Source: an uncultured Blautia sp.
GTDB lineage: Bacteria > Bacillota > Clostridia > Lachnospirales > Lachnospiraceae
DNA: 19,838 nt
Reading direction: 5' to 3'
Assembly: GCF_937880195.1 (NCBI RefSeq)
Contig: NZ_CALFLA010000013.1
Coordinates: 1 to 19,838 of the forward strand
Positions 1-6,459 of the stretch are shown here, piece after piece. Below the pieces are notes generated by a model. It had not been told where the DNA came from and searched no databases. It saw only the letters and a list, made by a program, of their open reading frames with translations. Position numbers and translations under genes: made by a program. Numbering within the stretch: the stretch's first letter is position 1; each line of letters starts with the position of its first letter.

Positions 1-2
1 TA

Positions 3-98
3 GCTCGTGAGATCGTAACTCTGCAGGGCGGTTATATCCGTGTGGAATCTGAGCCTGGGAAGGGCTCAGTTTTTTCTGTTTTTTTGCTTCGCAGGTAA
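3..98 (+). CDS. Sensor histidine kinase, C-terminal end only (partial)
   Basis: The window opens inside a reading frame of 31 codons ending in TAA at 96-98. The visible residues read like the last part of a histidine-kinase HATPase_c domain: an AREIV...LQGGYIRVES stretch followed by a PGKGSVFSVFL segment, which matches the usual G2 box and closing beta-strand of the ATP-binding fold. The rest of the protein, and any partner response regulator, lies left of the window. The tail looks like a classical PhoR/VicK-type kinase rather than a BceS-type one, but only the end is visible. Its position just before an ABC exporter suggests that the two-component system controls that exporter, a common arrangement for antimicrobial-peptide sensing in Firmicutes. 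That link is inference. Confidence 0.75.
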   Translation, partial: AREIVTLQGGYIRVESEPGKGSVFSVFLLRR

Positions 99-120
99 TA
101 TAAATGATCTGAAAATTCGA

Positions 121-200
121 ATGTCACAGATCTGTGATATTTGAAGCTGTATTATCAGGCAGTCTGTGACATTTTGGTGAGGTTTAGCCGTTACAATAAG
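121..200 (+). promoter_or_regulatory. Repeated-motif operator and candidate promoter of the ABC exporter
   Basis: The 10-base motif TCTGTGAYAT occurs three times before the ABC genes: at 121-130 in reverse orientation, at 131-140 and at 163-172. The first two abut head to head and form a perfect 14-bp palindrome, TCACAGATCTGTGA, at 124-137. The first and third are exact reverse complements. The two forward copies start 32 bp apart, about three helical turns. A TACAAT -10-like hexamer follows at 192-197. No good -35 sits 17 bp before it, as expected for an activator-dependent promoter. The likely binder is the response regulator partnered with the upstream kinase, which is inferred from position only. 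Confidence 0.5.
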
Positions 201-229
201 CTTATCAAAAAGAAGGGAAGGTGTTTTTT

Positions 230-895
230 ATGAGCATTTTGCAAATGACTGGACTAAAAAAATACTATGGCGCAGAGCCCAATATTACAAAAGCCCTGGA
301 CGGCGTAACCTTATCAATAGAAAAGGGAGAATTTGTTGCCATTGTGGGAACCTCTGGAAGCGGTAAATCTACGCTTTTGAATATGATCGGCGGATTGGAT
401 CTTCCGACCTTTGGCAAGGTAGTGGTGGATGGACGGAATCTGTCTACTTTGAAAGAAGAAGAACTGACTATGTTCCGCAGGCGTAAAATAGGCTTTATTT
501 TCCAGAATTATAATCTGGTTCCGGTGCTGAATGTCTATGAAAATATTGTTCTGCCTGTGGAACTGGATGGAAACAAGGTGGACAAAAAGTTTATGGATAA
601 AGTGGTGAGGATGCTGGGCCTGGAGGATAAGCTCAATAATATGCCAAACAATCTTTCCGGCGGTCAGCAGCAGCGCGTAGCCATTGCCCGGGCTTTGGTG
701 TCAAAACCTGCTATTGTTCTGGCAGATGAGCCTACAGGCAATCTGGACAGCAAAACAAGCAGCGACGTACTGGGGCTTTTAAAAGCAACCAGTCAGAAAT
801 TTCATCAGACTCTTGTTATGATCACACATAATAACGAGATTGCCCAGCTTGCAGACCGCATTATTCGGATTGAGGATGGCAGGATCGTACAGTGA
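230..895 (+). CDS. ABC transporter ATP-binding protein (MacB/LolD-like exporter type)
   Basis: This is the nucleotide-binding subunit of an ABC exporter, hydrolysing ATP at the cytoplasmic face to power the FtsX-type permease encoded next. All canonical motifs are present: Walker [10 protein letters not shown] (residues 40-48), Q-loop Gln92, signature LSGGQQQR (142-149), Walker B IVLADEP (162-168) and switch His200. The length of 221 aa is normal for the MacB/LolD/BceA-like group, as is the GLDLPT...NLVPVL style. The frame is open from a GTG at 221, but the ATG at 230 is preferred because GGAAGG (216-221) lies 8 bases before it. The gene ends at 893-895, and the next gene starts 14 bases later with its own Shine-Dalgarno, so they form an operon. 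The exported substrate is unknown; antimicrobial peptides or lipoproteins are the usual candidates. Confidence 0.93.
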   Translation: MSILQMTGLKKYYGAEPNITKALDGVTLSIEKGEFVAIVGTSGSGKSTLLNMIGGLDLPTFGKVVVDGRNLSTLKEEELTMFRRRKIGFIFQNYNLVPVLNVYENIVLPVELDGNKVDKKFMDKVVRMLGLEDKLNNMPNNLSGGQQQRVAIARALVSKPAIVLADEPTGNLDSKTSSDVLGLLKATSQKFHQTLVMITHNNEIAQLADRIIRIEDGRIVQ

Positions 896-909
896 AGGGG
901 GAGGGCGGC

Positions 910-2412
910 ATGAACGATATTTTATTTGGCAACAATAATACAAAAACTATAAAACGGATTTCCAAACAGTATTTCAGGAAAAACAAGGTTCGCAATCTGG
1001 CTGCGGTCCTGGCCGTTTTTCTTACTGCGTTTTTGTTTACTTCAATTATCTCTCTGGCCTTCAGTATGGTGTCTTCTCTCCAGCTTTCTATGCAGATGCA
1101 GAAAGGCAGCAAGGGGGACGGAACCTTTGGATATATGACAGAGGAACAGTTTGAGCTTCTGAAAAACAGTGATTTTGTGGAGAAGGCAGGACATCGAAGA
1201 GTGATCGGCTATGCTTCCAATTCTGCCGGACATTCCATTGAATTAAATTATGCGGACAGTATACAGCAGGAGCTTACATTTTGTGTGCCGACACATGGAA
1301 ACGCGCCGGAAGAAGCAAATGAAATTGCCACAACAGAACTTGCCCTGAAAGCTCTTGGAGTAGAACCAAAAATCGGAGCAGAGGTTCCTTTGGAATTTGA
1401 AATCCGGGGCAAATCATATCATTATGACATGGTTCTTTCCGGCTGGTGGGAAGCGTCCAACGATACGGTCAGCGTTGCCATTCTCTCAGAAAAATTTGTA
1501 AAAGAAAACCCGGATGTGGTTAAAAATACACGGGCAGAAGACAGAGAACTGTCAGGAACAACTTCTTCGGAGGTTATACTGAAAGATAAGAAAAATATAA
1601 AAGAACAGATGGACAGTTTTGTGTATTCTATTGGCGGTGGTCCTAAGAATATGGATGCGGAGAACTTTATTCTTTCTGTTGAAAATCAAATGGGAAAAGG
1701 AATGGTTTCCCCGGAATCCATCCTGTTTGACGTAGTGTTTATACTGATGTTCATTATGTGCGGATATCTGCTGGTTTATAATATTTTTGATATTTCTGTT
1801 ATGCAGGATGTGCGGCAATATGGACTTCTGAGAATGATTGGCACATCTACAAAACAGATAAAAAGCATTGTCAACCGACAGGCAGTATGGCTTACACTGA
1901 TTGGACTGCCTGTTGGTCTTGGGGCAGGTTTTTTTGCCGGCCGGGCGCTTCTTCCGGTAGTAATGGAAATTTTCAGCTATGAATATTCTATGGCGGAAGC
2001 TAAGACATCAGCTTCTCCGATCCTGTTTCTGACAGCCGCTTTGTTTACGATTCTGACAGTATTTATCAGTACGCGCAAACCGGCGAAAAAGGCGGCAAAG
2101 GTATCTCCACTGGAGGCGATCCGCTATACGGAGCAGAATACTTATAAAAAGAAAACAGTCAACCGTACCAGGGGAGCAAAGCTTTCCCATATGGCGTTTT
2201 CCAATCTGGGACGTAACAGACGACGTTCTGTATTTATCATTGTTTCCATGCTTTTGTGCATTGTTCTGCTTAATTCTGTTATTATTGTGACCCAGAGTAT
2301 GGATGAAGAAAAATGGCTCACCCGTACCACAAAAACAGATTTTACTGTTTATAATTCCATTGCCATCAATGTCCAGGAAGGGTTCAGATATCATAAGGAC
2401 GCTCTTCCCTAG
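910..2412 (+). CDS. FtsX-domain ABC permease, N-terminal part, cut by an in-frame TAG
   Basis: This is the first part of the membrane subunit partnering the ATPase. The ATG at 910 is chosen over the GTG at 892 because GGGGGAGGG (896-904) lies just upstream. Visible parts are TM1 (about residues 30-52), a large extracytoplasmic domain (53-270), an FtsX bundle with TM2 (271-293), TM3 (325-348) and TM4 (368-388) including the typical GLLRMIGTS turn near 305-313, and TM5 (440-461). The frame then meets TAG at 2410-2412, after 500 residues. The same frame reopens at once and encodes the second half of the same protein (2425-3540), so the original gene was one permease of about 876 aa with two FtsX domains. 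The truncated product lacks the second FtsX domain and is probably not functional alone. The TAG is read as a true stop because three other genes here also end in TAG. Confidence 0.85.
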   Translation: MNDILFGNNNTKTIKRISKQYFRKNKVRNLAAVLAVFLTAFLFTSIISLAFSMVSSLQLSMQMQKGSKGDGTFGYMTEEQFELLKNSDFVEKAGHRRVIGYASNSAGHSIELNYADSIQQELTFCVPTHGNAPEEANEIATTELALKALGVEPKIGAEVPLEFEIRGKSYHYDMVLSGWWEASNDTVSVAILSEKFVKENPDVVKNTRAEDRELSGTTSSEVILKDKKNIKEQMDSFVYSIGGGPKNMDAENFILSVENQMGKGMVSPESILFDVVFILMFIMCGYLLVYNIFDISVMQDVRQYGLLRMIGTSTKQIKSIVNRQAVWLTLIGLPVGLGAGFFAGRALLPVVMEIFSYEYSMAEAKTSASPILFLTAALFTILTVFISTRKPAKKAAKVSPLEAIRYTEQNTYKKKTVNRTRGAKLSHMAFSNLGRNRRRSVFIIVSMLLCIVLLNSVIIVTQSMDEEKWLTRTTKTDFTVYNSIAINVQEGFRYHKDALP

Positions 2413-2424
2413 CAGGCGGTAGAT

Positions 2425-3540
2425 ATGATCTGCCAGCAGAAGGGCTTGAAAAATGAACGGTATCTTTACCGAAATACGGCAGATGACAGTAATGTACTTG
2501 TGGATTATGGTTTTGAAGGTCTGGTTTATTCTGATACTGCTGAATATAAGAATGGCGTCAGCAAGGTGATTGATAACTACTCGATGCATACGGCGGCTGG
2601 TGAGGAGAAGCTTTTTTATGGAAATGTTTTTGGTGCTTCCGAACATTTTTGGGAGGATATGACAATCTATGAAGGTGAAAAAGATCCAAAAGCGTTGAAA
2701 AAGAAAATGGCAGACGGAGAATATGTGATTATTGGAAGCAGAATGGACAGACTGAGCGGAGGACCGAAAAATACGCCTATGACAGATCAGATAAAGATAG
2801 GCGACAGTATATCTTTTTATAGAGACGGCAGTTTGGTAAAGACATGTACGGTGCTGGCAAAGGCATGTACTGTTGGAACTGAGGATGAAACTCCCACGAC
2901 CACTACGGCCGCTATGAATATTGGAGGCGACGCGCCCTTCGTATATATGCCGGACGGGGTATTTAAGGAAATTTATGAAAATCCCACTTTATTGAGCTTA
3001 GGGTTTGATGTGGAAACTTCCGCACAGCCGCAAATGGAGGAGTTTTTAAGCAGTTATACAGAAAAGAATCCTTCTGTTGCTTATACCTCCACAAAACTTT
3101 TGAAGGAACAGCTAAGATCTGTTGAAAGTATGGTTCTGGTAGTAGGCGGTCTGATCGGCTGTATCATGGCATTGGCAGGGCTTATTAATTTTACAAACAT
3201 GATCATTACAAATATCATTACCCGCCGCCATGAATTTGCAACCATGCAGAGTATTGGAATGACAAACCGTCAGCTTAGACGTTTGATGGTTTATGAGGGC
3301 GTGTACTATGCTGCAGGGGCAGACGCCATCGGCGGATTTGCTGCGGCAGTTCTGGCTTTGACAGTGCTTAAAGGTGTGCTGAATTCCCCGTCTATGTGGT
3401 TTTTTACGCTGCATGTTACTTTGATCCCGGCATTGATTATTGGAGCGCTTTACCTGGTTTTGGCAGCGGTTATCCCTTTGATCGTCCTTCGTTTCTTTAA
3501 TAAGGGAACTGTTGTGGAACGGCTGCAGATCTCGGAATAA
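2425..3540 (+). CDS. FtsX-domain ABC permease, C-terminal part, downstream of the TAG
   Basis: This is in the same frame as 910-2412, separated only by TAG plus four codons. It supplies the second extracytoplasmic domain (residues 1-235) and the second FtsX domain, with membrane segments at about 236-264, 288-316 and 327-353. An FtsX-type cytoplasmic turn (ATMQSIGMTNRQLRR) lies near 272-286, mirroring GLLRMIGTS in the first half. Together the halves make a permease with about eight membrane spans, normal for two-FtsX-domain permeases of Clostridia. The first ATG (2425) has only an AGGCGG sequence 5 bases upstream, so translation by reinitiation after the TAG is possible but unproven. It could also be dead sequence, or the TAG could be a sequencing error or strain-specific mutation. 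The gene ends 10 bp from the convergent tetR. Confidence 0.8.
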   Translation: MICQQKGLKNERYLYRNTADDSNVLVDYGFEGLVYSDTAEYKNGVSKVIDNYSMHTAAGEEKLFYGNVFGASEHFWEDMTIYEGEKDPKALKKKMADGEYVIIGSRMDRLSGGPKNTPMTDQIKIGDSISFYRDGSLVKTCTVLAKACTVGTEDETPTTTTAAMNIGGDAPFVYMPDGVFKEIYENPTLLSLGFDVETSAQPQMEEFLSSYTEKNPSVAYTSTKLLKEQLRSVESMVLVVGGLIGCIMALAGLINFTNMIITNIITRRHEFATMQSIGMTNRQLRRLMVYEGVYYAAGADAIGGFAAAVLALTVLKGVLNSPSMWFFTLHVTLIPALIIGALYLVLAAVIPLIVLRFFNKGTVVERLQISE

Positions 3541-3574
3541 GAAAACACTGTCATGATTCTTTCCGAAACTGCAG
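3523..3574. other. Imperfect inverted repeat spanning two convergent gene ends
   Basis: CTGCAG and TCGGAA at 3523-3528 and 3532-3537 are answered by TTCCGA and CTGCAG at 3561-3566 and 3569-3574. This makes a stem of two 6-bp blocks around a 3/2-base internal loop, with a 23-base apical loop. It covers the last codons of the permease and of the convergent TetR gene, between which only 10 bp are free. Neither strand has a T-tract after the stem, so it is not a standard terminator. It may stabilise the 3' ends or block readthrough, or it may be chance. Confidence 0.3.
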
Positions 3575-4159
3575 AAAAATGCCTTTTACAATTTCGTAAA
3601 GAGGTTTTTTGAGCTTTTCCAGGGAAAGGGGCTGCTCATAAAGGATGGTGTTGTAGCTGGTTCCGCTGACCAGTTCGATGATCATATACATCATAAGATC
3701 CGGCGTACGGTACTTGTGGGAAGCGTGGGCCAGCATAGTCTGATATATGGAATAGATAGAGGGTTTGTCTTCGCTTGGAGCCACGGCGAGGAAATCCGTA
3801 AAAAATCCCCAGCTTAAATGCTTGGACAAAAGCAGAACCAGATTGTGGTTCTGAGCAAACTGATCCAGGATATTGTCAATGATAAATAGGATCTGTTCTT
3901 CAAAATCTTTTAATTCCTGATGCTTTACCAATTCGGCACAGGCTGTCTGAAATACCTGATTGGCTTTATGGCTGATCAGATGGTTACGGATATCATATTT
4001 GTCTTTAAAATACAGATAGAAAGTTCCCTTCGCAACTCCTGCTTTTGCTACAATGTCTGAAATGGATGTTTTGTTGAATCCATTATCAATAAACAAAGTG
4101 AAAGCAGAGTCCAGAAGGGAATTTCTTTTCTGTTCTTTATTATTATCAATCTTACTCAT
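3551..4159 (-). CDS. TetR/AcrR-family transcriptional repressor
   Basis: This is a 202-aa one-component regulator of normal length. The N-terminal helix-turn-helix is clear: residues 10-60 include LLDSAFTLFIDNGFNKTSISDIVAKAGVAKG and a GTFYLYFKDKYD recognition segment, hallmarks of TetR_N. The ligand-binding C-terminal half is not diagnostic of a subfamily. The ATG at 4159 follows AAGGAGG 8 bases upstream on the minus strand. The gene is divergent from the RND transporter at 4378, and three operator-like sites lie between them, so it very likely represses the transporter operon and itself. The inducing ligand is unknown and probably a substrate of the transporter. A TTGACC -35-like element (4271-4276, minus strand) inside operator copy 1 with a weak TTATGC -10 could be its own promoter. 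Confidence 0.92.
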   Translation of the reverse strand: MSKIDNNKEQKRNSLLDSAFTLFIDNGFNKTSISDIVAKAGVAKGTFYLYFKDKYDIRNHLISHKANQVFQTACAELVKHQELKDFEEQILFIIDNILDQFAQNHNLVLLLSKHLSWGFFTDFLAVAPSEDKPSIYSIYQTMLAHASHKYRTPDLMMYMIIELVSGTSYNTILYEQPLSLEKLKKPLYEIVKGIFLQFRKES

Positions 4160-4261
4160 TTGTGTTGCCTCCTTCGTTACAATTATAGAGAGGTAAGAGG
4201 GAAAATGTCAAACCTCAAAAGCAAGAAAATGGAAAATCTACAAATTGCATAAGAAAACAAA

Positions 4262-4333
4262 ATGACTTTTGGTCAAAATTTATATTGACTAAAAGTCATT
4301 TTTGCGTTATAACAATAAATAACTAAAAGTCAT
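4262..4333 (+). promoter_or_regulatory. Triple TetR-type operator overlapping the RND promoter
   Basis: There are three related 13-bp near-palindromes: TGACTTTTGGTCA at 4263-4275, TGACTAAAAGTCA at 4286-4298 and TAACTAAAAGTCA at 4320-4332. The first two form a larger dyad, ATGACTTTTGGTCAA versus TTGACTAAAAGTCAT, matching at 14 of 15 positions. A sigma-A-like promoter for the RND gene is built into this: TTGACT (4285-4290) as -35, which lies in copy 2, then a 17-bp spacer and TATAAC (4308-4313) as -10. Copy 3 sits near the predicted transcription start. Occupancy by the adjacent TetR regulator would block RNA polymerase directly. The binding protein is inferred from position and dyad shape. Confidence 0.7.
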
Positions 4334-4377
4334 AAAGATAATTGAAATATATTGTAGTAGGAAAGGAATAAAGGAAA

Positions 4378-6447
4378 ATGGTAAAGCTGGGAAGAAAAAT
4401 TGTAAAATTTCGGATTCCGATTTTCATTCTGAGTCTGTTGCTTCTGATACCGTCCGCAATCGGGTATATCAATACACGAGTCAACTATGATGTGCTGTAT
4501 TATCTGCCGGACAACATCGAAACGATGAAAGGACAGGATATTCTTGTAGATGAATTCGGAACAGGAGCATATTCCATGTTTATCTGCGAGGGAATGAAGA
4601 ACAAGGATGTAGCTGCCCTGAAAAAAAAGATTGAAAATGTAGAGCATGTTTCTAAGGTTGTATGGTATGACAGCTTTTCGGATTTAAGTGTTCCGGTGGA
4701 GATGCTTCCAGATAAAATAAAAAACGTATTATTTTCGGAAGATTCCACGATGATGTTTATTATTTTTGAGACAACAACATCTGCGGACGAAACCATGGAC
4801 GCTATTGGAGACATTCGGAAACTGGCGGGAAAACAGTGTTTTGTCAGTGGAATGTCAGCGATTGTCACAGATACGAAAAATCTGGCTGAGTCGGAGGTTG
4901 CTGTTTATGTATTGATCGCTGTCCTTTTGTCTTGTATTGTACTGGCGCTTACCATGGAATCTTATTTAATCCCATTTTTATTCCTTGCAAGTATTGGAAT
5001 CGCAATTCTTTATAATATGGGAACAAATATTTTTAAAGGAGAGATTTCCTATATTACAAAGGCTTTAAGCGCAGTATTGCAGCTTGGAGTTACCATGGAC
5101 TATTCTATTTTCCTGTGGCACAGTTATCAGGAACAGAGGAAAAATTATGGGGACGACCACAAGGAGGCAATGGCACAGGCAATAGCGGCAACTATTAAGT
5201 CGGTTGTGGGAAGTTCCATCACAACCATTGCCGGATTTGTGGCTCTTTGTTTTATGAGTTTTACCCTGGGAATGGATCTGGGCGTTGTCATGGCAAAGGG
5301 AGTTATATTTGGCGTGATCTGCTGTGTTACTGTTCTTCCTTCTATGATCATGATTTTTGATAAGGCGCTGGAAAAAACAAAACACAGACAGCTGATACCG
5401 GACTTTCCGAAAATACCGGAATTTCTGGTAAAGCATCATAAGGCATTTGCATTTCTGTGTGTGGCTCTTTTTATTCCCTTTGCATACTTCCAGGCAAACA
5501 CAGCCGTCTACTATAATCTGGATTCCAGTCTGCCAAAAGATCTGGAATCCATTATGGCAAATGAAAAACTGCAGGAAGAATACCATATGGGCGCGGCTCA
5601 CATGATCCTTATGGATAAAAACGTATCCAGTAAGGAAAAGCATAAAATGATCGAAGAAATGGAAAAGGTGGACGGTGTGAAGGAAGTTCTGGGACTGGAA
5701 AGCATCATCGGACCGTCGCTTCCAGAGAGTATGATTCCTCAGGATATAAAAGATATTCTGGAAAGTGATCATTATGAATTAATGCTGATCACAAATGAAT
5801 ACCTGACAGCTTCTGAAGAAGTAAACGCCCAGATCAATGAGCTGAATACGATTTTAAAATCATATGATAAAAAGGGAATGCTGGTGGGCGAAGCTCCCTG
5901 TACCAAAGATCTGATAGAGATTACTGACCATGACTTTAAGGTAGTCAGCGCAGTTTCTATTTTAGCAGTATTTTTGATCATTCTGTTTGTATTTAAGTCT
6001 ATTACTCTGCCGATCATTCTGGTTCTGGTAATAGAAGGGGCGATTTTTATCAATATGGGAATCCCCTATCTTACAGGAACAGAACTGCCGTTTATCGCTT
6101 CCATTGTTATAGGAACGATCCAGCTTGGGGCTACAGTTGATTATGCGATTTTGATGACCAGCCGTTATGAGCAGGAAAGAGGCAGTGGAAAGAGTAAGAA
6201 GGAATCTATCAGTATTGCTCTGGAAAGCAGTATTCGTCCTGTAATGGTATCTGCATTCAGTTTTTTTGCGGCAACATTTGGAGTGGGTATTTATTCCAAG
6301 ATCGATATGATCAGTTCTCTTTGTCTTCTTATGGCAAGGGGTGCGCTGATCAGTATGTGTGCAGTGCTGTTGTTTTTACCAGCAATGTATTGGATATTTG
6401 ACAGAGTTATCTGTGCAACAAGTAAAAATTTTAAAGTCAGAAAATAG
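4378..6447 (+). CDS. MMPL/RND-family transporter
   Basis: This is a 689-aa polytopic membrane protein of the RND superfamily, MMPL branch. It has the expected internal duplication: TM1 (about 10-30), extracytoplasmic domain (31-170), five membrane spans (171-325), TM7 (352-371), a second extracytoplasmic domain (372-520) and five more spans (522-675). The conserved intramembrane acidic motif appears in both halves, GVTMDYSIF (237-245) and GATVDYAIL (584-592); these aspartates are the likely proton-relay residues. The start at 4378 is supported by GGAAAGGA upstream and by the promoter at 4285-4313. The stop TAG (6445-6447) overlaps the Shine-Dalgarno of the next gene, so they are co-transcribed and probably translationally coupled. 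In Firmicutes such proteins export hydrophobic or lipid-like molecules and drugs. The substrate here is not known. Confidence 0.92.
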   Translation: MVKLGRKIVKFRIPIFILSLLLLIPSAIGYINTRVNYDVLYYLPDNIETMKGQDILVDEFGTGAYSMFICEGMKNKDVAALKKKIENVEHVSKVVWYDSFSDLSVPVEMLPDKIKNVLFSEDSTMMFIIFETTTSADETMDAIGDIRKLAGKQCFVSGMSAIVTDTKNLAESEVAVYVLIAVLLSCIVLALTMESYLIPFLFLASIGIAILYNMGTNIFKGEISYITKALSAVLQLGVTMDYSIFLWHSYQEQRKNYGDDHKEAMAQAIAATIKSVVGSSITTIAGFVALCFMSFTLGMDLGVVMAKGVIFGVICCVTVLPSMIMIFDKALEKTKHRQLIPDFPKIPEFLVKHHKAFAFLCVALFIPFAYFQANTAVYYNLDSSLPKDLESIMANEKLQEEYHMGAAHMILMDKNVSSKEKHKMIEEMEKVDGVKEVLGLESIIGPSLPESMIPQDIKDILESDHYELMLITNEYLTASEEVNAQINELNTILKSYDKKGMLVGEAPCTKDLIEITDHDFKVVSAVSILAVFLIILFVFKSITLPIILVLVIEGAIFINMGIPYLTGTELPFIASIVIGTIQLGATVDYAILMTSRYEQERGSGKSKKESISIALESSIRPVMVSAFSFFAATFGVGIYSKIDMISSLCLLMARGALISMCAVLLFLPAMYWIFDRVICATSKNFKVRK

Positions 6448-6459
6448 GAGGTTTTAATT

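Noticed and set aside
2410..2412. TAG read as pyrrolysine or suppressed amber
   Set aside because: Three other genes in the window use TAG as a normal stop. The URO-D genes hinted at methylamine-type metabolism, but no pyl gene or MtmB/MttB-type protein is visible.
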